NCBI GenBank assembly: GCA_963735885.1
Contig: CAVTMP010000002.1
Coordinates: forward strand, 47,205 to 111,204
Origin: JBBSBL01 sp963735885
GTDB lineage: Bacteria; Actinomycetota; Thermoleophilia; Solirubrobacterales; Solirubrobacteraceae
Direction of reading: 5' to 3'
DNA: 64,000 nt
Made by a program: the position numbers and the translations under genes
Notes under the pieces: generated by a model
Seen by the model: only the letters and a program-made list of their open reading frames with translations
Told to the model about the DNA's origin: nothing
Database searches by the model: none
Shown: piece by piece, positions 8,655-17,158 of the stretch
How positions within the stretch are numbered: position 1 is the stretch's first letter
Layout: each line of letters begins with the position of its first letter

Positions 8655-8714
8655 CCGCCGGCGCCGGCGGGATAGGATCGTCGCGGCACGAGGCGCGAGA
8701 GGGAGAGGAGCGGC

Positions 8715-10694
8715 ATGGACTACTTCGTCACGGGGGGGACCGGCTTCATCGGGCGGCACCTCGTCGAGAAGCTGCTCGAGCGCGACGGCGACCTCCACGT
8801 CCTGGTGCGGGCCGGCTCGGTCGGCAAGCTCGAGGAGCGGATGGCGCAGTGGGGCCATCCGGGCCGCGTCCACGCCGTGGTGGGCGACCTCGCCGCGCCC
8901 CGGCTCGGCCTCGCCGACGATCAGGTCGCGGAGCTGACGGGGAAGATCGACCACTTCTTCCACCTCGCGGCCGTCTACGACATGACCGCCGACGACGAGC
9001 GCAACCGCGTCGCCAACGTCGACGGCACGCGCCACGCCGTCGAGCTGGCCAACGCGCTCGAGGCCGGCTGCTTCCACCACACCTCCTCGATCGCCGCCGC
9101 CGGCCAGTACAAGGGCCTCTTCCGCGAGGACATGTTCGACGAGGGCCAGAAGCTCGAGCACCCCTACCACCGCACGAAGTTCGAGTCGGAGCAGATCGCC
9201 CGCACCGAGACCACGGTGCCCTGGCGCGTCTATCGCCCGGCCGTCGTGGTCGGCCACTCGCAGACCGGCGAGATGGACAAGATCGACGGGCCCTACTACT
9301 TCTTCAAGCTCATCCAGCGCAGCCGCAACGCGCTCCCCCAGTGGTTCCCGCTCATCGGCCCGGAGCTGGGGCACACGAACATCGTCCCCGTCGACTTCGT
9401 CGCCGCGGCGATGGACCACATCGCGCACCGGCCCGGCCTCGACGGCCAGGCCTTCCACCTCACCAACCCGACGTCCCAGCGCTCCGGCGCGGTCCTCAAC
9501 ACGTTCGCCCGCGCCGCCCACGCGCCGCGGATGGCCCTGCGGATCGACAAGCGCCTGACCGACGCGCTCCCGAAGGGCCCGCTGGCGATGGCGATGAAGC
9601 TCCCCGCGCTGCGCGGGATGCGCAAGGGCGTCCTGGCGGAGGCGGGCGTACCGGACGACGTGATCGAGTACGTGGGGCTGACCGCCGAGTTCGACACCCG
9701 CGACACCGAGCGGGCGCTGGAGGGCTCCGGCATCGCCGTGCCCGAGCTCGACGCCTACGCCTGGCGGCTGTGGGACTACTGGGAGCGCCACCTCGACCCC
9801 GACCTGTTCCGCGACCGCTCCTTCGAGGGCGCGGTGAACGGCAAGACGGTGGTCATCACCGGCGCCTCGAGCGGCATCGGGAAGGCGGCCGCGAAGAAGA
9901 TCGCCGCCGCCGGGGGGATCCCGCTGCTCGTCGCGCGCTCCGCCGACAAGCTCGAGATGACCCGGCAGGAGATCGAGGCGGCCGGCGGCACGGCCTACGT
10001 GTACTCGGCCGACCTGTCGGACCTCGAGTCGATCGAGCGGCTGACCGAGGCCATGTTCGCCGAGCACCCGGCCGTCGACGTGCTCGTGAACAACGCCGGG
10101 CGGTCCATCCGGCGCTCGATCGCCCTGAGCTACGACCGCTTCCACGACTTCGAGCGGACGATCCAGCTCAACTACCTCGGCACGATCAAGCTCATCATCG
10201 GGCTGCTCCCGCACATGCGCGAGCGCCGGCGCGGCCACATCGTGAACGTGTCGTCGATCGGCGTGCAGACCAACCCGCCCCGCTTCTCGGCCTACGTCGC
10301 CTCGAAGGCCGCGCTCGACGCCTTCACCCGCGTGGTCGGCACCGAGACGGTCGGCGACAACGTGACGTTCACGACGATCCACATGCCGCTCGTGCGGACG
10401 CCGATGATCGCGCCGACGAAGATGTACGACTCGTTCCCGACGATCTCGCCCGAGGAGGCCGCCGACCTCATCTGCGAGGCGATCCGCTCGCGGCCGAAGC
10501 ACATCAACACGCGCCTGGGCACCTTCGGCGAGGTCGCCTACGCGCTGGCGCCGAAGGCGATGGACCAGGTCCTCCACATGGCCTACAAGGTGTTCCCCGA
10601 CTCGGCGGCCTCGAAGGGCAAGAAGGACCCGCAGGAGAAGGCGAGCAACGAGCAGGTCGCGCTGGCCCACCTCATGCGGGGCGTCCACTGGTAG
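8715..10694 (+). CDS. Two-domain fatty acyl-CoA reductase (SDR-SDR fusion)
   Basis: A 659-residue fusion of two short-chain dehydrogenase domains. Domain 1 is an extended SDR with nucleotide motif TGGTGFIG at 6-13 and catalytic Tyr151-x3-Lys155 (YHRTK). Domain 2 is a classical SDR with TGASSGIG at 382-389, NNAG at 459-462, Ser513/Ser514, and Tyr527-x3-Lys531 (YVASK). This order and length match the bacterial alcohol-forming acyl-CoA reductases (Marinobacter Maqu_2507 type and mycobacterial FcrA), where the Acr1-like C-terminal domain reduces acyl-CoA to aldehyde and the N-terminal domain reduces aldehyde to alcohol. That assignment is by architecture. GAGAGGGAGAGG lies just upstream of the ATG. 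A thioesterase-like gene follows. Confidence 0.85.
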   Translation: MDYFVTGGTGFIGRHLVEKLLERDGDLHVLVRAGSVGKLEERMAQWGHPGRVHAVVGDLAAPRLGLADDQVAELTGKIDHFFHLAAVYDMTADDERNRVANVDGTRHAVELANALEAGCFHHTSSIAAAGQYKGLFREDMFDEGQKLEHPYHRTKFESEQIARTETTVPWRVYRPAVVVGHSQTGEMDKIDGPYYFFKLIQRSRNALPQWFPLIGPELGHTNIVPVDFVAAAMDHIAHRPGLDGQAFHLTNPTSQRSGAVLNTFARAAHAPRMALRIDKRLTDALPKGPLAMAMKLPALRGMRKGVLAEAGVPDDVIEYVGLTAEFDTRDTERALEGSGIAVPELDAYAWRLWDYWERHLDPDLFRDRSFEGAVNGKTVVITGASSGIGKAAAKKIAAAGGIPLLVARSADKLEMTRQEIEAAGGTAYVYSADLSDLESIERLTEAMFAEHPAVDVLVNNAGRSIRRSIALSYDRFHDFERTIQLNYLGTIKLIIGLLPHMRERRRGHIVNVSSIGVQTNPPRFSAYVASKAALDAFTRVVGTETVGDNVTFTTIHMPLVRTPMIAPTKMYDSFPTISPEEAADLICEAIRSRPKHINTRLGTFGEVAYALAPKAMDQVLHMAYKVFPDSAASKGKKDPQEKASNEQVALAHLMRGVHW

Positions 10695-10744
10695 CGAGCG
10701 GCGAGGCCGCGCCGTCGCCGCGGAGCGTCGCCGAGGACACTGCG

Positions 10745-11530
10745 GTGCGGGCGCTCGGCGGCGGGCGCTTCACGGGCGTGGTGCGGCCGGAGTGGCGTGG
10801 CGGCGCCGGACCCCACGGCGGGATCGCCGCCGCCACGCTCCTGCGAGCGCTGACCGCCGCCGTCGACGACCCCGCGCGGGCGCCGCGCTCGCTGACGGTG
10901 CACTTCCCCCGTCCCCCGGCCGACGGCGAGGTGACGATCGCCGCGGTGGTCGAGCGGGCCGGGCGGTCGCTCACGACGGCGTCGGCGCGTATGACCCAGC
11001 CGGGCGCGGACGGGGAGGAGCGCGTCGTCGCGCTCGCGCTCGCCGCCTTCTCCTCGGCGCGCGAGGTCCCGCCACTCGGCACGGTCGCGCCGCCGCCCGC
11101 CCCGCCGCCGGAGGAGGTGCCGGTGGTCCCCTACCTCGGCCCGCCGACGCCGCGGATGTTCGCGAACCTCGAGGCCCGGGCCGTGACCGGGCCGCCTTTC
11201 ACCGCCGGCTCCGAGGCCCGCGCCGCGGCCTGGCTGCGCCCGCGCGTGCCGGCGCCGCTCGACGCGCCGACCGTGACCTACCTGCTCGACGCGCTGTGGC
11301 CGGCCGTGTTCGCGCAGATCGAGCGGCCGGCCGGCATCCCGACCATCGACCTGACGATCCACTTCCGCCGCACCCTGCCGCCCGCGGGGGCCGCGGCGGG
11401 CGCGTGGGCGTTCGGCGAGTTCACCACCCGCGAGGTGGCCGAGGGCTTCCTCGACGAGGACGGGATGGTGTGGAGCGAGGACGGAACCCTCCTCGCGCAG
11501 TCGCGGCAGATGGCGTTGCTCGTTCCGTAG
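10745..11530 (+). CDS. Acyl-CoA thioesterase-like protein (double hotdog)
   Basis: A protein of about 261 residues resembling TesB-like thioesterase family proteins: GRFTGVVRPEWRGGAGPHGGIAAATLLRAL at the start is the hotdog N-terminal strand and helix, RSLTVHFPRPPADGEV the second strand set, and IPTIDLTIHFRRTLPP the second hotdog with a putative Asp. It probably hydrolyses acyl-CoA esters and may adjust the acyl-CoA pool used by the adjacent reductase (inference). GTG at 10745 is the only usual start in frame near the beginning of the fold; homology seems to begin a few residues earlier (AEDTAV), so the start is uncertain. Confidence 0.75.
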   Translation: MRALGGGRFTGVVRPEWRGGAGPHGGIAAATLLRALTAAVDDPARAPRSLTVHFPRPPADGEVTIAAVVERAGRSLTTASARMTQPGADGEERVVALALAAFSSAREVPPLGTVAPPPAPPPEEVPVVPYLGPPTPRMFANLEARAVTGPPFTAGSEARAAAWLRPRVPAPLDAPTVTYLLDALWPAVFAQIERPAGIPTIDLTIHFRRTLPPAGAAAGAWAFGEFTTREVAEGFLDEDGMVWSEDGTLLAQSRQMALLVP

Positions 11531-11590
11531 CGGAGGCGCGGGGGTGGCGATGCCGCGACCGCGCGGACGTAGGTCTCGGGCAACGTCCCC

Positions 11591-12892
11591 TCACACCGCG
11601 AGGCAGTCCGCGCGCGGGAGGAAGCCGAGGCCCGGCAGCCGGGTCGCCACGGCGGTGAGCGCCTGGCGGGCGTGGCGGCGGCTCCAGTCGGCGTCGAGCC
11701 GCGCGCCGACCCCGACGCCGGTCCCCGCGTGCGCGCTCTCGCCGCCGGCCCGCCAGGTCCGGACCGTCGTCGTCCCGGCGGCGTGAGCCCGGCCGGCCAG
11801 GGCGCGGAGGGCGGCCGGCAGGCGATCGCCGCGGCCGGGGCGCAGCGCCGCCAGCACGGCCCGGGCCGCCGCGGCGTTGGCCGGATCGGCGAGGTCGAGC
11901 GCCGACTCGCTCTCGACCGCCGCGCCGCGCTCGACCCGCCGGCCGAGCGCCCCGGGCAGGCCCGCCGGCAGGCGGGCGCCGTGGGCCGCGCCCCAGCGGC
12001 CCGAGAGCGTCAGGGTGAGCCGCACCGGCCGCCCCCGGCGATCGGCGGCGTAGGCCAGCACGGCGCCGGCGGCGGCGAGGCCGTCGGCGGACAGGCCGAA
12101 CCCCGCGTGGGCGGCGGCGCTCCCGTCCACCTGCACGTACCACGTCGTCGCCCCGTCGCGCGCGACGCGGCGTCCGAGCGCGCCGGTCAGCGCCGCGTCG
12201 ACGGTCGCCTGGAGCGGACCGGCGCCGGCGCGACCGTGCAGGCCGATCGCTCCCCCGCCGCTCACGAAGCGGACGTCGGGCGGCGGCGGCGCGGGCGGGT
12301 CGTCGGTCAGCAGGCCGCAGAGCAGGCAGATCTCGCGAACGCGCTGCCAGACCCGGCCGAGCAGCTCCTGGCTGCCCCCGTAGCGGCGCAGGAACCGCGC
12401 CGCCGCGTCGGCGTCCGGCAGCTCCCACGCGCGGCCGGCGGCGAACGTCAGCGCGGCGTCCGCGCTGCCGCTGGCGCCGACGCGCACGGGGCCGGCCTCG
12501 AGGTGCGCCCCGACGCCGGCGGTGAGCCCCTCCCGCGCGGCGTCGGCGAAGGTGATCGTGACCCGGCCGTCGGAGCGGCGCTCGACCCGCAGCCCGAGCT
12601 CGAGGCCGACCTTCGCAATCCCGGCCGCCACCCCCAGTTCCTCGGCGCGGAGGTCGCGGGCGACGGGACACGGCGGCAGATCGGGCCGCGCCGCCGCTCG
12701 CGCGGGCGGGCACCGCGCACCGGTCAGCGCGCACAGGCCACGGCGCAGGCCGGCGAGGACGGCGTCGCCGAGGCCGCCGGTGGTGATCGCCGCCGCGGAG
12801 GCGAGCACGACGCCGACCACCGCGAGGATCGCGACGTACTCGGTCGACGCCTGGCCGCGGGGACAGCGGGGTGACGGCACGCCGGCGAGCAT
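11591..12892 (-). CDS. Large protein with Flp/TadE-type pilin signal
   Basis: A 433-residue protein whose N-terminus is a class III (type IV pilin-like) signal: basic PRCPRGQASTEYVAILAVVG, with the Glu at mature position 5 usual for prepilins, then a hydrophobic helix to about residue 40. The rest is Ala/Gly/Arg-rich with a predicted mixed fold, including a CLLCGLL pair of cysteines and a repeated beta-like pattern around WYVQVDGSAAAHAGFGLSADG. Pilins are usually 50-150 aa, so this is a long pilin-like surface protein; no pilus assembly genes are nearby. Function unknown. Confidence 0.7.
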   Translation of the reverse strand: MLAGVPSPRCPRGQASTEYVAILAVVGVVLASAAAITTGGLGDAVLAGLRRGLCALTGARCPPARAAARPDLPPCPVARDLRAEELGVAAGIAKVGLELGLRVERRSDGRVTITFADAAREGLTAGVGAHLEAGPVRVGASGSADAALTFAAGRAWELPDADAAARFLRRYGGSQELLGRVWQRVREICLLCGLLTDDPPAPPPPDVRFVSGGGAIGLHGRAGAGPLQATVDAALTGALGRRVARDGATTWYVQVDGSAAAHAGFGLSADGLAAAGAVLAYAADRRGRPVRLTLTLSGRWGAAHGARLPAGLPGALGRRVERGAAVESESALDLADPANAAAARAVLAALRPGRGDRLPAALRALAGRAHAAGTTTVRTWRAGGESAHAGTGVGVGARLDADWSRRHARQALTAVATRLPGLGFLPRADCLAV

Positions 12893-12991
12893 CCCGCCCG
12901 ATCGCCGCCGCGCCCCGGCGCGGTGCGTGGATCGGCGCTTCGGCGCGCGGGTTCCGCATGGAAGCCCGCGCGCGACGGCGGGGAGGCGCGG

Positions 12992-13867
12992 CTACCGCGC
13001 CGCGGCCTCGAGCAGCGCGCCCTCGCGCAGCCCGCCACGCACCGCCCGCAGCGACGTGCCGAACGCCCGGGCGCTCGCCTCGAGCAGCAGGATGCCCGCC
13101 GGCAGCAGGCCGGCCCGCCGCGGATCGAGACCGTGGCGGTCGGCGATCACGCCGGCCGGCGCGGCGGTGAGCGCGGCCAGCGCGGCGGCGAGCGCCACGG
13201 GGCCGAGCTCGACGCCGGCGACCCGACCGAACGAGGTCGCGCTCCCGCCCACGGCCAGCGCCCGCGCCACGGGCGGGGGCGCGACGTCGGCGAAGACCGC
13301 GGCGATGCCCGCGCGCGCCTCGGCCAGCGCCGCGGCGGAGGGCGGGTCGCCCGGCAGCCAGCGCGCCGCCACGTCGGCCGACCCGAGCGCCGGCGACGCC
13401 GTCCACACCGGCTCCCCGCCGCACGGCCCGACGGCGAGGTCGGTCGAGCCGCCGCCGACGTCGACCACGCCGACCGTCTCCGCGGGGCGGTCGGGCCCGA
13501 GCGCCGCGGTGGCCCCGAGGAAGGCGAGCCGGGCCTCCCGCGCGGGCGAGAGGACCTCGACCTCCTCCCCCGCGACGGCCCGAACCGCCGCCACGAGGTC
13601 CGCGGCGTTGCCGGCCCGCCGCACGGCCGCCGTCCCGAGGACCCGGACCTCCTCCGCGCCGTGCGCCCGTGCCCGGCCGGCCTGCTCCGCGACGGTGGCG
13701 GCGACCTCGGCGATGAGCGCGGGCGGCAGCGCCCCGGCGTCGGCGCCGGCCCGGCCGAGCAGCGTGAAGACGCGCTCCTGCGCCACCTCGGCGAGCCCGG
13801 CGCCCGTCACGTCCGCCACGAGCAGCCGCGTCGTGTTCGTGCCGATGTCGATGCACGCGCGACGCAC
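12992..13867 (-). CDS. Ppx/GppA family phosphatase
   Basis: Exopolyphosphatase/guanosine pentaphosphatase family (actin-like ATPase fold), 291 residues from the chosen start. Motifs: phosphate-1 loop ACIDIGTNTTRLLVADV at the N-terminus, the phosphate-2 region VGVVDVGGGSTDLAVG, and the glycine-rich adenosine-type motif ALAVGGSATSFGRVAG. The general base Glu is probably in EVEVLSPAREARLAFLG. GTG at 13867 gives a family-typical start; the upstream open frame lacks homology. It lacks the C-terminal HD-like domain of long Ppx. Role: polyphosphate or (p)ppGpp turnover, which could link to the phosphate genes in the window. Confidence 0.87.
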   Translation of the reverse strand: MRRACIDIGTNTTRLLVADVTGAGLAEVAQERVFTLLGRAGADAGALPPALIAEVAATVAEQAGRARAHGAEEVRVLGTAAVRRAGNAADLVAAVRAVAGEEVEVLSPAREARLAFLGATAALGPDRPAETVGVVDVGGGSTDLAVGPCGGEPVWTASPALGSADVAARWLPGDPPSAAALAEARAGIAAVFADVAPPPVARALAVGGSATSFGRVAGVELGPVALAAALAALTAAPAGVIADRHGLDPRRAGLLPAGILLLEASARAFGTSLRAVRGGLREGALLEAAAR

Positions 13868-13943
13868 CCGCGCCGAGCCTAGATGATCGATTCCGCGGCC
13901 GGCCGGACGGCGGGGACGCCCGGAGCGGCGCCGCCCGCCTGGG

Positions 13944-14816
13944 ATGATCCGGGGCCTCGTGCGCCGCGACGACGCCATCCTCGTCTCCGATCTCCACAAG
14001 TCCTACGGCGAGGTGGAGGCCGTGCGCGGCGTCGACTTCGCGGTCCGGCGCGGCGAGGTGTTCGGCCTGCTGGGCCCCAACGGCGCGGGCAAGACGACGA
14101 CCGTCGAGATCCTCGAGGGCTACCGCGACCGCTCGAGCGGGGACGTGGCCGTGCTCGGCCTCGACCCCGGCGTGCGGTCGCGCGCGCTGCGGGAGCGGAT
14201 CGGCATCGTGCTGCAGTCCACCGGGATCTACCGGCACATCACCGTGCGCGAGGCCGTCGCCCACTTCGCCCGCCTCTACCCGGCGCCGCGCGAGGTCGAC
14301 GAGGTCGTCGCGCTCGTCGGCCTCCAGGGCAAGGAGGACGCGCGCTCGCGGACGCTCTCCGGCGGGCAGCAACGCCGCCTCGACCTCGCGCTCGCCCTCG
14401 TGGGCGACCCGGAGCTCATCTTCCTCGACGAGCCGACGACCGGGTTCGATCCCGCGGCCCGCCGAGCGGCGTGGGAGACGATCCGCTCGCTCAAGGATCT
14501 CGGCAAGACCGTCGTGCTCACCACGCACTACCTCGACGAGGCCCAGGCGCTGGCCGACCGGGTCGCGATCGTCAAGGACGGCCGCATCCTGGCCGAGGGC
14601 GCCCCGGGCGAGCTCGGCGCGAGCAACGGCGCGGCCCGCTACCGGGTGGCGTGGCGGGACCCGTCGGGGGGGCCGCGCCAGGAGGAGGTCGACGACCCCA
14701 CCCCGCTGCTGCACGAGCTGACCTCGGCCGCGCTGGCGAACGGCGGGCGGGTCGAGGGCCTGAGCGTGACGCGCCCGTCGCTCGAGGACGTCTACCTGGA
14801 GCTGACGGCCGAATGA
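13944..14816 (+). CDS. ABC exporter ATPase (DrrA-like)
   Basis: ATP-binding subunit of a multidrug/daunorubicin-type ABC exporter. Walker A GPNGAGKT (about 53-60), Q-loop region IGIVLQSTGIYRHITV, signature LSGGQQRRLDLAL, Walker B LIFLDEPTTGFDPAARRA, and H-loop TTHYLDEA are all intact. The C-terminal SRPSLEDVYLELT-like tail is typical of DrrA proteins. The stop overlaps the ATG of the permease gene (ATGA), so the two are translationally coupled. GTG at about 13959 is an alternative start. Substrate unknown. Confidence 0.9.
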   Translation: MIRGLVRRDDAILVSDLHKSYGEVEAVRGVDFAVRRGEVFGLLGPNGAGKTTTVEILEGYRDRSSGDVAVLGLDPGVRSRALRERIGIVLQSTGIYRHITVREAVAHFARLYPAPREVDEVVALVGLQGKEDARSRTLSGGQQRRLDLALALVGDPELIFLDEPTTGFDPAARRAAWETIRSLKDLGKTVVLTTHYLDEAQALADRVAIVKDGRILAEGAPGELGASNGAARYRVAWRDPSGGPRQEEVDDPTPLLHELTSAALANGGRVEGLSVTRPSLEDVYLELTAE

Positions 14817-15577
14817 GCCCTCACGCCTCCCCCGGCCTCGCCGGGCTCGCCTGGCGCCAGTACCGGCTCGAGCGCCGGCTCTTCTGGCGCAACCCGAGCG
14901 CCGCGTTCTTCAACTTCATGCTGCCGCTGCTCTTCCTCGCGCTGTTCGGGGCGATCTTCGCGGGCAGCCAGGCGAACCTCGACGTGATCGTTCCGGGGAT
15001 CGCGGGCATGAGCATCATGGCCACGACGTTCTCGGCGCTCGCCTTCAACCTCACCTTCCTGCGCGAATCCGGCGTGCTGAAGCGCATCCGCGGCACGCCG
15101 CTGCCGAGCGCGGCCTACCTCGCCGGAATCGCCGGGAACGCGGTGACGAACGCGACGCTGCAGATCGCGATCGTCGTCGTCGCCGGGCGGCTCTTCTTCG
15201 GGATCGGCTGGCCGAAGGACTGGGGCGAGCTCGTCGTCTTCGTCGTCGCCGGGGTGGTGTGCTTCGCCTCGCTCGGAGTCGCCTTCTCGCACGTGATCCC
15301 GAACTTCGACTCCGCGCCGGCCTACGTCAACGCGGTCTTCCTGCCCATGATCTTCATCTCGGGCGTGTTCTACGACGTCGCGGGGGCGCCGAAGTTCCTG
15401 CGCGACATCGCCGAGGTCCTGCCGCTCGTCCACGTGATCGACGGGCTCTCCGGGGCGCTGGTCACCGGACAGGGGCTCGCCGACAACCTCGCGGGGCTGG
15501 CGGTCGTCGCGCTGTGGAGCGTCGTCGGGATCGTGCTGGCCGTGCGCGGCTTCTCGTGGGAGCAACGGCGGGCGTAG
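14813..15577 (+). CDS. ABC-2 type exporter permease
   Basis: Membrane subunit partnering the preceding ATPase; 254 residues with about six hydrophobic segments (FFNFMLPLLFLALFGAIFAG, VIVPGIAGMSIMATTFSALAF, ELVVFVVAGVVCFASLGVAF, AVFLPMIFISGVFYDV and others). The ABC-2 signature region around VFLPMIFISGVFYDVAGAPKFLRDIAEVLPLVHVIDGL is characteristic. Its ATG overlaps the ATPase stop. The pair probably exports a lipid, drug or polymer; nothing nearby names the substrate. Converges on the MCE gene. Confidence 0.88.
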   Translation: MSPHASPGLAGLAWRQYRLERRLFWRNPSAAFFNFMLPLLFLALFGAIFAGSQANLDVIVPGIAGMSIMATTFSALAFNLTFLRESGVLKRIRGTPLPSAAYLAGIAGNAVTNATLQIAIVVVAGRLFFGIGWPKDWGELVVFVVAGVVCFASLGVAFSHVIPNFDSAPAYVNAVFLPMIFISGVFYDVAGAPKFLRDIAEVLPLVHVIDGLSGALVTGQGLADNLAGLAVVALWSVVGIVLAVRGFSWEQRRA

Positions 15578-15674
15578 CCGGCCGGAGCGCCATCGCGCCG
15601 GGCGACACGCACGAGCCGCGGCACGCCAACCCGGCGAAGCTCGCCTGGCCGCCGCGGCCCGGGACGGCGATCGC

Positions 15675-17156
15675 TCACCGGGCCGGCGCGGCGGTGACGT
15701 GGGGGTAGGTGGTGGTGAAGCCGGGCACCGTGCCCTGCACGACGCACGGGGGGGCCGGGACGGGCGGGCCGCCGCCGAACTGGAAGGCCTTGACCCGGTC
15801 CACGAGCGGCGGGGTCGGCACCCCCGGGGCGGGCGGGGCGGGCAGCGCCGCGGTCGGCGCCGCCGGTTCGTTGTTCGGCTGGCACTGGCTCGACTGGAAG
15901 CCCTTCTGCAGGCCCTTCGCGAACGCCCCCGGCACCGCGTAGGGGTTGGTCCGCTCGTTGCCGACCCGGTGCGGGAAGGCCGCGAGCGCGTCCAGGCTGC
16001 CCGGGTTGGTGCCGCGCAGGTAGTGGAGGCCGTCGGCGGGAGAGGTGGCCTGGGTGACCGTCGTCGCGTTGGCGAAGAACGCCGTCAGCTCCTGCTTGTA
16101 GAGACCCAGGAACTCCAACACCGGATTGAGCTGCCGCAGGAACGGATCCAACTGACCCAACACCGGCGGCAGATCCACCAACACCGACTCCAACCCCGCC
16201 ACCCCCGACCGCGACACATCGATCAACGGATTCAGATCCGTGAACAACGCCTCCAGCGGCCCGGCCAGATCCCCCAACGCGATCAGCGTCGGCGAAAGCT
16301 GCACCACCGCCGGACGCAACTGCGTGATCAACGGATTCGTGTTCTCCGCGAAATCCGACAACGCCCGCAACGTCACCGTCGACTCCCGCTCGAACGTCGG
16401 CAACACCACAAACGTCGCCTGCAACGCCGCATTGCGCTGCGCCGTCGTCGCGAACACCGCATTGCCGTTCTCGATCAACGACCGCAACTGCCCATCCCGA
16501 GCCGACAACGCATCGAACACCACCCCCGTATTGCGCACCAACCGCGACACCGCCCGCGACTGCGCCTGCAACGTCGCCAACACCACCGACCCCGACGACG
16601 CAAACCCCGGCAAATTCCCCAACGCCGCATTCAAATCCGCCCCACGCCCCACCAACGACCCCGCCAACGACTGCTGCCACGCCCGAAACGCCGCCCGCGT
16701 CGGCGCATCAAACGCCCGAAAGATCTCATCCAACTGCACCGCCGGCCGCACCCGCCCCGCCGCCAACGTCCCACCATCCGCCAGACCCACCCCCCTCGTC
16801 CCCGGCGTCAACTCCACATACGTCTCCCCCAACAACGTCTTCTGCCGCAAAATCGCCCGCGCATCCCGCGGAATCGGCGCATAACGGCCGTCGATCTCGA
16901 GCGTGGCCCGCGTCGTGTTGCCGGGTCCGAGCCTCGTCGCGGCGACGCGACCGACCGGGACGCCGGAGATCCGCACGTCGGACTGCACGGCGAGGTTCGC
17001 GGCGTCCGGGAAGTTCACCTCGACGCGATACCCCTTCGGGTTGAACGGGATCGGACCGCCGAACGCCAACCACAAGAACAACAGCAGCCCGAAGCAGGAC
17101 ACACCGAACCCCGCCATCACGAGCAGGTTGGCGAGGCTCGGAGGCCGGGTCTCCAT
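15675..17156 (-). CDS. MCE family lipid-transport protein, internally mosaic in codon usage
   Basis: A 493-residue mammalian-cell-entry (MlaD-like) protein: one N-terminal membrane helix (about residues 11-32), the MCE domain (YRVEVNFPDAANLAVQSDVRISGVPVGRV), a long helical region, and a Pro-rich C-terminus. MCE proteins form hexameric tubes that move lipids between membrane and envelope. Here no YrbE permease, ATPase or other mce genes are adjacent, so it is an orphan. Oddity: between about 16,100 and 16,885 the codons switch from C-ending (CTC, GAC, AAC) to TTG, GCG, CGG, GAT, AAT and TTT with lower GC, while the protein stays in family; both edges are sharp. Recombination with a paralogue is the simplest explanation. 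Confidence 0.85.
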   Translation of the reverse strand: METRPPSLANLLVMAGFGVSCFGLLLFLWLAFGGPIPFNPKGYRVEVNFPDAANLAVQSDVRISGVPVGRVAATRLGPGNTTRATLEIDGRYAPIPRDARAILRQKTLLGETYVELTPGTRGVGLADGGTLAAGRVRPAVQLDEIFRAFDAPTRAAFRAWQQSLAGSLVGRGADLNAALGNLPGFASSGSVVLATLQAQSRAVSRLVRNTGVVFDALSARDGQLRSLIENGNAVFATTAQRNAALQATFVVLPTFERESTVTLRALSDFAENTNPLITQLRPAVVQLSPTLIALGDLAGPLEALFTDLNPLIDVSRSGVAGLESVLVDLPPVLGQLDPFLRQLNPVLEFLGLYKQELTAFFANATTVTQATSPADGLHYLRGTNPGSLDALAAFPHRVGNERTNPYAVPGAFAKGLQKGFQSSQCQPNNEPAAPTAALPAPPAPGVPTPPLVDRVKAFQFGGGPPVPAPPCVVQGTVPGFTTTYPHVTAAPAR

Positions 17157-17158
17157 GC

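Noticed and set aside
10770..11530. A separate Arg-rich plus-strand frame overlapping the thioesterase.
   Set aside because: It is out of frame with the hotdog domain and has no motif.
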